A stretch of DNA of 64,000 nucleotides from Bacillus thuringiensis (GCF_022095615.2 NZ_CP155559.1:2787501-2851500), one strand, 5' to 3'. Counted from the stretch's first letter, positions 18,685 through 26,580 are shown. Notes: a model not told the origin generated them from the sequence alone. A program made the numbers and translations.

Positions 18685-19080
18685 TTAGTTAATATATAAA
18701 CCTGCTATTTCTTCTTTATCATTATAAGTTATAATGAATGTCCGTTGTTCTTTACTATATTTCGCTACAAGAATAACAGTATATGAACCATCTTTTTCTT
18801 CAATCGATTTTTTCTCAATTTTTTCGAACGTACCGGCTTTCTCAATTACAGGTGTCAGATCTTTCATTTTTTCTTCTGGCAATCCAGCTTTCATTTTACT
18901 ATCAAATTTTTCATGTACTTCTTTATACTTCGCTTTTTGAATATTAGTAATAATGTTTTCACTTTTACTAGTTACCTCAATAAAATCAAAAGGCAACATA
19001 TATTTCGCACAAATCTCCTCAACTAGCCGCTTCATTTGCTGTGCTTGTATGACATCATCTTCTAAAATAAAAATACTCAT
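18685..19080 (-). CDS. Chimeric ORF: AgrA-like receiver N-terminus fused to a DUF3887 domain
   Basis: The 131-residue frame is in two parts. Residues 1 to about 48 (MSIFILEDDVIQAQQMKRLV, then FIEVTSKSENIITNI) match the start of AgrA/LytTR-type response regulators, with the acidic EDD pocket but none of the later receiver or LytTR DNA-binding parts. Residues 50-131 (KFDSKMKAGLPEEKM, then EEIAGLYIN) match a DUF3887 domain, normally found in secreted or lipid-anchored proteins. No known family joins these two, so a deletion fusing two genes is the simplest reading. Because the frame is open and the terminator intact, the product may still be made. The start has only a weak site (GTGATC). Confidence 0.75.
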   Translation of the reverse strand: MSIFILEDDVIQAQQMKRLVEEICAKYMLPFDFIEVTSKSENIITNIQKAKYKEVHEKFDSKMKAGLPEEKMKDLTPVIEKAGTFEKIEKKSIEEKDGSYTVILVAKYSKEQRTFIITYNDKEEIAGLYIN

Positions 19081-19199
19081 GTGATCACTCGCTTTATTGA
19101 AATCTTTTCATCTATCTATTTATCTATAACTATATGATTCAAATTGTTATACTAATCTCCTTCTAAAGAATTGAAATAATTAATTTGCTATTACATAGG

Positions 19200-19235
19200 A
19201 AAACCTCAACTTTTCAGGCAAAAAGTTGAGGTTTT
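19200..19235 (-). terminator. Terminator after the VOC-GNAT-kinase-HAD operon
   Basis: AAAACCTCAACTTTT and AAAAGTTGAGGTTTT form a near-perfect stem with T runs, directly after the HAD gene. Confidence 0.9.
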
Positions 19236-19242
19236 CTTCAAA

Positions 19243-19824
19243 TTACTTATAAAGAAATTTTCTATCATTCACTACCTTAAAAAATTCCGAGTAATGCGCT
19301 AAAGAATAATCCGCTACATCACAATTCCCTTGAAACATGCATGTTGAAATACCTAACTCTTTTGCAGGTAATAAATCTAATTCTCTATCCCCAATAGCTA
19401 AATCAATATTGTGCTTTTTATGTAGATGATCATAAGCTAAAGAGTTCGGTTTTCGGGGAAAGCCATCGTCAATTGTAACCATGTCTACGAAGTATTTGCC
19501 CCAGCCGTAATGGTCTAAAATAGATAATACCCCTGCCCTATGTTTATGGGTCATAATCACATTTTTATCGGTAAACTTTAAAACCTCTTCTACTTTTTCA
19601 AATGGTTTTATATCTTCTATAATAATCCGACTCTCTAATACATCAATTTCACTTAATTGGTTTTTAGATATTTTGTAATAATCGATTGCGTGAGAAAATG
19701 AAACTTTTAAATTTGTATAGATTTCTTCTTCACTTATCTCCTCTCCTAAAACTTGAGAAAGAATTTTTGTATAAACTGGATACGTATCAAATAACGTCCC
19801 ATCAAAATCCCATAAAATATTCAT
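19243..19824 (-). CDS. HAD-superfamily hydrolase
   Basis: A 193-residue phosphatase-like protein of the haloacid dehalogenase superfamily. Motif I is WDFDGTLFDTYP at residues 5-16 with both nucleophile aspartates. Motif II is the threonine of VIMTHK near 90, and the acidic motif IV is GDRELDLLPAKELG near 145-158. A helical cap lies between residues 20 and 80, as in the phosphoglycolate-phosphatase-like group. The substrate is unknown. ATG 19824 follows AAAGGTG by six bases. It is last in a four-gene minus-strand operon (VOC, GNAT, kinase, HAD), which hints at modification and dephosphorylation of a small molecule. Confidence 0.88.
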   Translation of the reverse strand: MNILWDFDGTLFDTYPVYTKILSQVLGEEISEEEIYTNLKVSFSHAIDYYKISKNQLSEIDVLESRIIIEDIKPFEKVEEVLKFTDKNVIMTHKHRAGVLSILDHYGWGKYFVDMVTIDDGFPRKPNSLAYDHLHKKHNIDLAIGDRELDLLPAKELGISTCMFQGNCDVADYSLAHYSEFFKVVNDRKFLYK

Positions 19825-19848
19825 TGTATTCACCTTTCTATTTTCTAA

Positions 19849-20430
19849 TCATTGTATAAGTAAGTTCGCTCTTTTCTGTGGTGTTTCACTTTCTAAATAG
19901 TAATCCTCGGCTTTCCAATACCTATTCTCAAACTTTGAAAGGTTTTTCTGCGTTTCTTCACTCTCACGTAGAAACCTTGTCTCTCTTGGACAATCCAAGT
20001 ACACCATATAATGAAAGAAATCTCTCCATTCTTTTCGTTGTAGAAAAACACCTTCAATTACAATTACGCCTACTATAGGGATCTGTACTTTTTTCATTTC
20101 ACATAAGTCTGTCTCATCATAATAGAACGGCAATTTCAGTTTTGTTTCAGTTTGTAGCTTTTGAAAAAACTTCTGCCGAATCCACTCAACATCCCATTGT
20201 AAATAATAGTACTCATACCATTCTTCATATCCAGTATGATATCGTTTATTACGCTCTACTATATGATTATCAATATGAAAAATATGAAACGGGATACCTT
20301 CTTGTTTCATATTTTCTTTTAAATTTGCCACGAATGTCGTTTTACCAGATCGACTTAAACCATCTATACCTAGAATAAACCTATTTTCTTTATGTTTCTT
20401 CATTATATTTATAAGCTCATTTGTACTCAT
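19849..20430 (-). CDS. Uridine kinase-like P-loop kinase
   Basis: A 193-residue nucleoside-kinase-type protein. The Walker A loop is GIDGLSRSGKTTF near residues 22-34. Then come FHIDNHIVERNKRYHTGYEE, where an Asp/His pair resembles the substrate site of uridine kinases, and VIVIEGVFLQRKEWRDFF, the usual strand before the lid. The true substrate is not determined. ATG 20430 overlaps the last base of the preceding acetyltransferase stop (TAATG), so the two are translationally coupled. It is part of the VOC-GNAT-kinase-HAD operon. Confidence 0.87.
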   Translation of the reverse strand: MSTNELINIMKKHKENRFILGIDGLSRSGKTTFVANLKENMKQEGIPFHIFHIDNHIVERNKRYHTGYEEWYEYYYLQWDVEWIRQKFFQKLQTETKLKLPFYYDETDLCEMKKVQIPIVGVIVIEGVFLQRKEWRDFFHYMVYLDCPRETRFLRESEETQKNLSKFENRYWKAEDYYLESETPQKRANLLIQ

Positions 20431-20972
20431 TACTTCTTCCACTCTTCTTTTAATAAAGAATATAAAATCGTATCATGAGCAACTTCATTTTGAATCATAT
20501 GTTTTCGAAGTAATCCTTCTTCTTGAAATCCTGCTTTACTTAATAATTTTTGAGAAGCTTTATTTTCTACATATACAACAGCTGCAATTCTTATCAGTTG
20601 CAGCGTTTCAAATCCGTAAGTTAAAATTGCCTGTAACGCTTCCGTTGCATACCCTTTGCCCCAATATGTATCGTCTAATTCATAACCAATTTCAGCTCGC
20701 TTATGATGCTTGTTTATTAAGTGAAATCCGCACGTTCCGATTAATTGGCCCGTGCCTTTTTTCTCAATTCCCCAGCGAAATACTGTTCCCTCTTCATAAC
20801 GATTTTTAAACGTTTGAATTGTTGTTTTCGCTTGCTCAATATTTTCAAAAGAATCCATTCCGAAATAACGTATAACAGATTCTTTTGAAAAATAACGGAA
20901 CATCGTTTCTGCATCTAACAGTGTTAATTCTCTTAATTGTAAACGTTCTGTTTCTAGTTTCGGAAACCCCAT
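20430..20972 (-). CDS. GNAT acetyltransferase (RimJ/RimL type)
   Basis: A 180-residue N-acetyltransferase. It starts FPKLETERLQLRELTLLDAE, the usual RimJ/RimL opening, and has the acetyl-CoA loop DTYWGKGYATEALQAIL near residues 100-116 and the late helix NKASQKLLSKAGFQEEGLLR. It could acetylate a ribosomal protein, an antibiotic or another amine; the sequence does not decide. ATG 20972 follows GAAGGAGAA. It begins 15 bases inside the downstream end of the VOC gene region and is coupled to the kinase gene after it. Confidence 0.9.
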   Translation of the reverse strand: MGFPKLETERLQLRELTLLDAETMFRYFSKESVIRYFGMDSFENIEQAKTTIQTFKNRYEEGTVFRWGIEKKGTGQLIGTCGFHLINKHHKRAEIGYELDDTYWGKGYATEALQAILTYGFETLQLIRIAAVVYVENKASQKLLSKAGFQEEGLLRKHMIQNEVAHDTILYSLLKEEWKK

Positions 20973-20986
20973 CTCTTTTTCTCCTT

Positions 20987-21370
20987 CTATTCTAATGAAC
21001 TGCAAATTTCAATATAATTCCCATCTGGATCGGCAATGTATGCAATTGTTTGTCCCCACGGTTTCACAATTGGTTCAACTAAAATTTTAATACCTTGCTC
21101 TCTAAATTGTTCGATTGTTTCTTGTACATGATCAACAACGAATCCCAATTCAAAATGAGAAGATTGTAACTCACCTTCTGTAAGTGATAGTCCTGTTAAT
21201 TCTTTCACATCTTGCCTCGTGTTCATCGCTAAAATTGTAGAACCAGTATTAAACTCAATATATGTACCATGCTCTGCTTTTATAGGTAACTGTAAAATAT
21301 CTCTATAAAACCTTAAACATTCTTCAAACTTTTCTACATATAAAATAATGTACTTCATTTTTAAATTCAT
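20987..21370 (-). CDS. VOC family protein (glyoxalase-like)
   Basis: A 127-residue vicinal-oxygen-chelate protein. The YIILYVEKFEECLRFYRDIL opening, SSHFELGFVVDHVQETI middle and IAYIADPDGNYIEICSSL end are typical, and the glutamate of YIEIC is the usual metal ligand. Such proteins can be glyoxalases, dioxygenases or fosfomycin/bleomycin-type resistance proteins. ATG 21370 has GGGGGAT six bases upstream. It is first of the four-gene operon. A candidate small RNA or attenuated leader with its own promoter and terminator lies directly upstream (21450-21528). Confidence 0.85.
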   Translation of the reverse strand: MNLKMKYIILYVEKFEECLRFYRDILQLPIKAEHGTYIEFNTGSTILAMNTRQDVKELTGLSLTEGELQSSHFELGFVVDHVQETIEQFREQGIKILVEPIVKPWGQTIAYIADPDGNYIEICSSLE

Positions 21371-21449
21371 TTTATATCCCCCTTTATATCCATCCCTAAA
21401 ATTTCGACAAAAGTCTCATAAAAACCTTGTTTCCTATAGTAATGAGCAC

Positions 21450-21528
21450 AAAAAAATGAGGCCGATTTCTCGGCCCCCCAGCTTATTGGCATAAAACAGG
21501 AGATTTGGTTTGGACATAACCAGTTCGT
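21450..21528 (-). ncRNA. Candidate small RNA or attenuated leader upstream of the VOC operon
   Basis: On the minus strand a consensus promoter at 21563-21535 points into about 75 bases that end in a strong hairpin, GGCCGA-GAAA-TCGGCC, followed by TCATTTTTTT (about 21475-21450). The tetraloop is GNRA. The body contains an unpaired-looking AAATCTCCTG that could pair with GGAGA-type ribosome binding sites, and the complementary pair ACTGGTT/AACCAAAT. It could be a trans-acting small RNA, or a leader whose terminator controls the VOC gene 80 bases downstream. It matches no riboswitch that I recognise. Confidence 0.55.
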
Positions 21529-21534
21529 ACCCTT

Positions 21535-21563
21535 ATTATATTTTATTTTTTCTGAATTTTGAA
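21535..21563 (-). promoter_or_regulatory. Promoter of the candidate small RNA
   Basis: On the minus strand TTCAAA (21563-21558) is followed after exactly 17 bases by a perfect TATAAT (21540-21535). Confidence 0.6.
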
Positions 21564-21653
21564 TACTTTAAACACCCATTTATATTGAGAAAGTTTTTTT
21601 GCTTGCATAAAATTAAAGAGTTTAAGAAATGCTACAAATGGAGGTGTATACAT

Positions 21654-21902
21654 ATGGAACCAATGCTATGTCCAAGCTGTAAAACGAACCGTACTCGATT
21701 TAATATTCTTGAGCAACAAGTAAAACCAGTTAAATTAAATCCACAAACTGGCCAAGTAGAAGAGGAATACACAGATGAAACGATGAATGCTTTTCATATG
21801 GCCTATCAAGGACCGACTTACCGCGTCCAATGCGCTGTCTGCGGGCTTGTTGAAAACCCGGAGCAATTTATTAAACCTGCTCAAAATCAATCTTTTTCAT
21901 AA
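21654..21902 (+). CDS. Small zinc-ribbon protein, conserved hypothetical
   Basis: An 82-residue protein with two cysteine pairs, LCPSCKTN at residues 5-12 and CAVCG near 63-67, that would make one zinc ribbon. The middle part is polar and acidic (QVEEEYTDETMNAF). I recognise the type but know no function. ATG 21654 has a perfect GGAGGTG eight bases upstream. It is a single gene, divergent from the candidate small RNA, with a terminator at 21913-21945. Confidence 0.82.
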   Translation: MEPMLCPSCKTNRTRFNILEQQVKPVKLNPQTGQVEEEYTDETMNAFHMAYQGPTYRVQCAVCGLVENPEQFIKPAQNQSFS

Positions 21903-21912
21903 TATTGTTACC

Positions 21913-21945
21913 ACCCTTTATAGAAATAGGTTTTTCTATAAGGGG
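21913..21945 (+). terminator. Terminator after zinc-ribbon gene
   Basis: A CCCTTTATAGAAA arm pairs with TTTTTCTATAAGGGG, allowing one bulge, and is followed by TTTTT. Confidence 0.8.
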
Positions 21946-22052
21946 TTTTTCTGTTTATACGTCAATAAAAAACGTATTTCTTCCTTATTATAAGTTACAC
22001 CTCACACCTGTTAGCTATCTTTTATTTTTGGATCTTCAATTGGAAGAAAATA

Positions 22053-22154
22053 ATGACTCCTTCCATTCTAGCAATATGGATTGTTTCTACTGTTTGCAGT
22101 CTTTTACTTTGTTACTATTTTAAATATAAAAATTCAAATAAAATTAATTGGTAG
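22053..22154 (+). CDS. Possible 33-residue small membrane protein
   Basis: ATG 22053 is preceded by TTGGAAGAAAATA and opens a 33-codon frame that is hydrophobic (SILAIWIVSTVCSLLLCYYF) with a basic tail (KYKNSNKINW). This is the pattern of a single-pass small membrane protein. It lies in an otherwise gene-free 440 bases and is followed nine bases later by another hydrophobic short frame. No family is recognised and no homology evidence is available. Confidence 0.4.
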   Translation: MTPSILAIWIVSTVCSLLLCYYFKYKNSNKINW

Positions 22155-22163
22155 TTCATTATT

Positions 22164-22259
22164 ATGAATCGTTACTTATTTATTATCTTCCAGGTATTGT
22201 CCTCGTTTATCATTCTACCACTTAAATATACAGTCTTTTATTATATAAAAAAGAGTTAA
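22164..22259 (+). CDS. Possible 31-residue small membrane protein
   Basis: A 31-codon frame from ATG 22164, also hydrophobic and ending basic (FIILPLKYTVFYYIKKS). It has no convincing ribosome binding site, so it would depend on coupling to the short frame before it. It may be chance. The remainder of the gap to 22341 holds nothing I can identify. Confidence 0.25.
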   Translation: MNRYLFIIFQVLSSFIILPLKYTVFYYIKKS

Positions 22260-22341
22260 CAAAATAAACATACATAGAACTTAAAAAAGATGTTCCCCAT
22301 ATAATCTTCAATATAATCTTCTTTAAGAATTCTGCTCTTTG

Positions 22342-22869
22342 TTACAATATTTCCTTTTTTAACTTTTTAATTTTCCAAAATAAATTAATGAATATATATA
22401 AATATAAACAAACAAAAAAACCTACCATACCTTGATATAATCTAGATTCTTCCATTCTAAAGAAACATAAGTAAATCGCTGGAATTAACGTCGCAAACAT
22501 AATTGCAATGAACTGTAACACCTCAGTAAGTTTTTGTATCTTCGTTTCCTTATCTGAATATATATCAGGTAACTCATTTTCCTCTTCTACTTCTTTACAA
22601 AAATAATTCCATTTCGCAAAACTCGTTACATGTTTCCAACCACACATTTCATATATTTCAATATACTCTTTTTGTTTTTCTTTTGTATCTTTATAATCTA
22701 ACCTAAAATCCGCTTTATATATTACATCTTTCGGCTCGGTTCTATTAAACGTATACATTATATTATACTTTTGCAGTGCCCAGCCCTGTTGATGCATTTT
22801 TCTTAAAAAGGCTTCCTCTTTTTCCAAACTCCATCCAGCGAAAAATTTAAATATCTTCTTTGTCTCCAT
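22342..22869 (-). CDS. DUF2812 membrane protein
   Basis: A 175-residue protein. The N-terminal soluble part shows the DUF2812 hallmarks (FFAGWSLEKEEAFLRKMHQQ; IYEMCGWKHVTSFAKWNYF). It is followed by two membrane segments near 115-137 and 143-163 and a basic end. DUF2812 genes usually follow a PadR regulator, as here: the PadR stop is seven bases upstream and provides the GGGGAG site. The role is unknown, though PadR-DUF2812 pairs are thought to respond to envelope or drug stress. A GTG one codon earlier is an alternative start. Confidence 0.85.
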   Translation of the reverse strand: METKKIFKFFAGWSLEKEEAFLRKMHQQGWALQKYNIMYTFNRTEPKDVIYKADFRLDYKDTKEKQKEYIEIYEMCGWKHVTSFAKWNYFCKEVEEENELPDIYSDKETKIQKLTEVLQFIAIMFATLIPAIYLCFFRMEESRLYQGMVGFFVCLYLYIFINLFWKIKKLKKEIL

Positions 22870-22876
22870 CACCCAT

Positions 22877-23194
22877 TCACTCCCCTAATATACTGTTTCC
22901 ATTTCTTACAGATCTCTGCAACCTGTTATACTCTAGCTCTAACACTTCTCTCCCAAACGTTGTTAACTCATAGCACTTCTTTCTGTCTGTAGAGGCAACT
23001 TCAACTATTAACTTCTCTTTTAATAATTTCGTCGTATTCCCGTATAAAGTACCAGGGCCGAGCTTTACTTCCCCATTTGTCATCTCTTCTACCATTTGCA
23101 TAATTCCATAACCGTGCATTGGCTTCACTAGTGACAACAGAATGTAATATGTCGCCTCTGTTAACGGAATATACTTTTGTACTTTCTCATTCAT
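22877..23194 (-). CDS. PadR family transcriptional regulator
   Basis: A 105-residue PadR winged-helix protein. The core reads LTEATYYILLSLVKPMHGYG, then LGPGTLYGNTTKLLKEKLI in the recognition helix and wing, and YELTTFGREVLELEYNRL for the dimerisation helix. ATG 23194 has GGAGGTAGT upstream. It is co-transcribed with the DUF2812 gene. Direct repeats of CGATACATCGT lie between start and promoter at 23207-23217 and 23237-23247, suitable for autoregulation. It is divergent from the first MoxR-DUF58 operon. Confidence 0.92.
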   Translation of the reverse strand: MNEKVQKYIPLTEATYYILLSLVKPMHGYGIMQMVEEMTNGEVKLGPGTLYGNTTKLLKEKLIVEVASTDRKKCYELTTFGREVLELEYNRLQRSVRNGNSILGE

Positions 23195-23206
23195 TATAAC
23201 TACCTC

Positions 23207-23258
23207 CGATACATCGTTTCCTGATATATCGACTAACGATACATCGTATATCGATATT
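23207..23258. promoter_or_regulatory. Clustered ATCG dyads upstream of padR (operator candidate)
   Basis: The 11-mer CGATACATCGT occurs twice exactly 30 bases apart (23207 and 23237). GATATATCG (23223) and TATATCGATAT (23248) fill the spaces. Each unit is a partial dyad, as expected for a PadR dimer site covering its own promoter. Confidence 0.55.
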
Positions 23259-23398
23259 GTATAATCACATTCCAAAATATGCAAGTATAATTTAATAATT
23301 AAATATTTATTTCTTTGGATTGAAAAATCATACCAATTTTCTGAATAATTTGTTAAAATATAGAAATATCCGTTTATATTTTGAAAGGAATGATACAT

Positions 23399-24328
23399 AT
23401 GATACATAAATTAAAAGAAAATATAGGATCAGTTTTTGTAGGTAAAGAACATGTTATAGATCTATTAATCGTTTCCTTGCTTGCTGACGGTCATGTGCTT
23501 CTTGAAGATGTGCCTGGTACTGGGAAAACACTCCTCGCAAAAACACTTTCTAAAAGTATTGGTGGTAATTTTTCTCGCGTCCAATTTACACCGGATGTAC
23601 TTCCAAGTGATGTAACAGGTATTGAATATTTCAATCCGAAAACGAGTGAATTCGAGTTAAGACTTGGACCAGTTATGACCAATATTTTGCTTGCGGATGA
23701 AATTAACCGCGCTATGCCTAGAACACAGTCTAGTTTATTAGAATCGATGGAAGAACGACAAGTAACGCTTGAAAAGCAATCTACTCCTCTTCCGAAACCG
23801 TTCTTTGTTATTGCGACGCAAAATCCAATTGAATCACAAGGAACTTTCCCTCTACCAGATGCACAGCTTGATCGTTTTTTAATGACAATTTCAATTGGTT
23901 ATCCATCTCCAGAAGATGAACTACAAATGATGCGACGTTTTCGTAGGGATATACCACTAGAAAGCGTCAAATCTGTTATTTCTTTAGAAAATATTTTAGA
24001 AGCACAGAAACGAGTAAAAGAAATTTTTGTATCAGAACCGTTAGAACATTACATTATTAAACTTGCTCATGCTACAAGGAATCATGATTACATCGCTAAC
24101 GGTGTAAGTCCACGTGCCACACTTGCTTTAGTGCGTGCAGTTCAAGCTTTAGCCTTTTTACGCGGGAGAGAATATTGTACACCTGAAGATATACAATTTT
24201 TAGTTCCTTCTGTTTGGAATCACCGTATCGTCTTATCAATGGAAGGCGCATTACGTACGACAAAAAATGAAATTATGCAAAGAATTTTAAAAGAAGTTGA
24301 CGTACCAGTGGAGATTGAGCAAGCATGA
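23399..24328 (+). CDS. MoxR-type AAA+ ATPase (first copy)
   Basis: A 309-residue AAA+ ATPase of the MoxR class, thought to act as a chaperone in assembly or activation of partner proteins. Walker A is EDVPGTGKTLLAK near residue 40; Walker B is LLADEINRA near 103. The sensor region ATQNPIESQGTFPLPDAQLDRF and the C-terminal lid (SPRATLALVRAVQALAFLRG) are complete. ATG 23399 follows AAAGGA by nine bases; two in-frame starts just upstream crowd the site. Its stop overlaps the DUF58 start by four bases (ATGA). A paralogous operon in the opposite orientation lies at 36387-39169. Confidence 0.92.
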   Translation: MIHKLKENIGSVFVGKEHVIDLLIVSLLADGHVLLEDVPGTGKTLLAKTLSKSIGGNFSRVQFTPDVLPSDVTGIEYFNPKTSEFELRLGPVMTNILLADEINRAMPRTQSSLLESMEERQVTLEKQSTPLPKPFFVIATQNPIESQGTFPLPDAQLDRFLMTISIGYPSPEDELQMMRRFRRDIPLESVKSVISLENILEAQKRVKEIFVSEPLEHYIIKLAHATRNHDYIANGVSPRATLALVRAVQALAFLRGREYCTPEDIQFLVPSVWNHRIVLSMEGALRTTKNEIMQRILKEVDVPVEIEQA

Positions 24329-25491
24329 ATGGACAGCGCGTTGTAACTGTACCTTTATTTTTCCAACTTCATATTATTCAACTAACTGTCCCAGGCGCTA
24401 TACTATTTACGTTTTTTATGCCGCAACGAATCATAATGTTTCTCTTTTTCTTCTATTATTTATTTGCGATTTTTATTTATAAATATGTCGCTTACATAGA
24501 GAAAACATTTGAAGTGGTAAATGAGAAACAAACAACTCGGCTATTCCCTAATGAATCTGGACAATTTTTTATTCATTTGAAAAACGGTGCAAACATACCA
24601 CTCGTTAATGGTGTTTGTTATTTTCATTTAGATCCGTCACTACTACCACAAAAAGATCAAGGAATTGATCAAATATCGAAAACGTTATTTTCTTTTCCGT
24701 TTTCACAACCTGCTCATTCGGCGCAAAAATGGGATTTAACATTAACCGCTACGAAGCGTGGTGTATTTCAAATTGAACAGTTCGAATGTGTCTTAAAAGA
24801 TCCTTTTCATCTTTTAACTGTACATTTACCCATTTTTGATAAATTACGGACTGAAATTATTGTGTACCCTTCTCCTAAAGAAGTAGCAGGTTTGCAAGAA
24901 CTACAGCAACTTTTAACGGGATCTTATCGAACGAATTTTTCTTTTTACAATGATGAAACATCTATTATCGGCGTTAAACGATATGAACGGGAGTCTTTCC
25001 GTTCTATTCATTGGAAAGCATCTGCTAAAATGCAGGCATTACAGGCAAAGCAATATGAACCTGTAAAAAATTATAGTTGGACGATCTGTCTTTCTTTAGC
25101 TGCTGATCGTGGATTTGGTTGGAAGGATAATATAGAAGATCTTATATCATTTGCAACATACATTTGCCAATACGCAACGAAGCATCAAATACCATTTGAA
25201 TTATTTATTAGTGTATTAGCTGAAGGTGGTCCTCTGCACTTACCATTAAATGAAGGGCAAACACACTACGGAGTATCTTTAGAGGAATTAGCGCGTATTT
25301 CAGATGACAGTACGTTGCTTCCGAAACAAGGATTCCTTCATTATGTAGCGAGAAAAAGGGAACGATCGTCTACAATGATATACATTGGTTTACAGAGAAA
25401 TGAACTCCCTCTTCTCTCTCAGCCTACGTTTCTCATTAATAACGAAGGGATGGTGGAAAAGCTTGAAGACTTGGCTCTATCACGTTCATGA
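24325..25491 (+). CDS. DUF58 domain protein (first copy)
   Basis: A 388-residue protein with two membrane segments at residues 10-50 and a soluble remainder. The DUF58 core is visible as IIGVKRYERESFRSIHWKAS near residue 215, followed by AKMQALQAKQYEP, and a von Willebrand A-like fold is known for the family. It normally works with the MoxR ATPase encoded next to it. The start overlaps the MoxR stop (ATGA). Its 3' end overlaps the start region of the third gene. B. subtilis yeaC-yeaD-yebA is the equivalent arrangement. Confidence 0.9.
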   Translation: MNGQRVVTVPLFFQLHIIQLTVPGAILFTFFMPQRIIMFLFFFYYLFAIFIYKYVAYIEKTFEVVNEKQTTRLFPNESGQFFIHLKNGANIPLVNGVCYFHLDPSLLPQKDQGIDQISKTLFSFPFSQPAHSAQKWDLTLTATKRGVFQIEQFECVLKDPFHLLTVHLPIFDKLRTEIIVYPSPKEVAGLQELQQLLTGSYRTNFSFYNDETSIIGVKRYERESFRSIHWKASAKMQALQAKQYEPVKNYSWTICLSLAADRGFGWKDNIEDLISFATYICQYATKHQIPFELFISVLAEGGPLHLPLNEGQTHYGVSLEELARISDDSTLLPKQGFLHYVARKRERSSTMIYIGLQRNELPLLSQPTFLINNEGMVEKLEDLALSRS

Positions 25492-26572
25492 CTTTATTCT
25501 GCTGCTCCTCCTTTCGTTATTAACGGAAAGAGATGAACTCATCGGTATTACTATATTTTTAGCAACAGGCTATACTGGATTATTTCTTATCCATAAACTA
25601 ATGAAGAAAAAAACGACAGGTTTTGTCATTCTGTTAATGACTCAAATAATCGGTTGTTCTATCTTTCTCTCTTTCTCTCTGTTTGGCACAATTATGTTAC
25701 CGCTTTTCTTCTTTATCGTACATGTAGTTGGGCCTGGATATCCAGTTCAAAAGTCATTAGGTGGTATTGTCTGGTTTGGTATTTCAGCTATATTTTATAC
25801 GCCCTTTCCACCTTTGTGGAAACTATTACTTTTAGTTTTACACATTATGATTACTTTTTGGTTAACTGGTGCAAATCGTAATCAACAGTTATTACGTTTC
25901 GCTTCTCTTATCACGATTGGAATAATTAGTGCTTTCCTTATTCCTATTTTCCCATACATTCGGCTTCTTTTTTCTTATGTCGTACAAGTAGTTGCTTTAG
26001 GATTTGGATACGCCATTAATCCGTTATTTTCGGCAGCTGAATCAAAAGAAACTGACGATTTTTGGTCTAATAAAGGGAATTTAAAGGATCCTCAAATTAA
26101 AGATGAATTGGGGCAACACTCTTTTGATCCAACACTCATAAATAGCATTACAATAATAGCCTGTGCATCTATCGCTATTTACGTCGTTTGGAAAATAATA
26201 AAAAAACGAAAATATTTAAGTTTACCAAATATGCCTGTCTTCGAATCTACTATCATCACTGATAAAGAAGGAATGAATCAAAAACGTTTGAAACGAAACA
26301 TACCGCCACATAACGAAATTCGAAAAGAAATTTTTAAGCTTGAAAGTAAGTTAATTCCTCCTTTAAATAGAAAACGAGGAGAAACTGTTGAAGCATGGCT
26401 AGGAAGAATAAATCGTGAAGAAGATGTAAATATTGAGAGTCATATTGTTATAGATGCTTATAATACAGTGCGTTATTCAAATGGTGAGGATATGATGCTA
26501 CTTCAGGAATTTAAGGAAGAGGTTCATAAGCTTTATGTGTATCAGAAGAGTTTAAAGAAAAGAAAGAAATAA
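25463..26572 (+). CDS. Membrane protein of the MoxR-DUF58 operon (YebA-position, transglutaminase domain absent)
   Basis: About 369 residues. The N-terminal 200 hold six or more membrane segments. After a polar stretch comes one more membrane segment (SITIIACASIAIYVVWKII) and a C-terminal helical tail (IRKEIFKLESKLIPPLNRKR, then GETVEAWLGRI) that looks like DUF4129. The B. subtilis gene in this position, yebA, has a transglutaminase core between these parts; none is visible here. The start is uncertain: a TTG at 25463 after GGTGG, an ATG at 25400 and a TTG at 25385 are all in frame, each overlapping the DUF58 gene. The whole operon ends at the hairpin 26581-26608. Confidence 0.78.
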   Translation: MKTWLYHVHDFILLLLLSLLTERDELIGITIFLATGYTGLFLIHKLMKKKTTGFVILLMTQIIGCSIFLSFSLFGTIMLPLFFFIVHVVGPGYPVQKSLGGIVWFGISAIFYTPFPPLWKLLLLVLHIMITFWLTGANRNQQLLRFASLITIGIISAFLIPIFPYIRLLFSYVVQVVALGFGYAINPLFSAAESKETDDFWSNKGNLKDPQIKDELGQHSFDPTLINSITIIACASIAIYVVWKIIKKRKYLSLPNMPVFESTIITDKEGMNQKRLKRNIPPHNEIRKEIFKLESKLIPPLNRKRGETVEAWLGRINREEDVNIESHIVIDAYNTVRYSNGEDMMLLQEFKEEVHKLYVYQKSLKKRKK

Positions 26573-26580
26573 CACAACAA

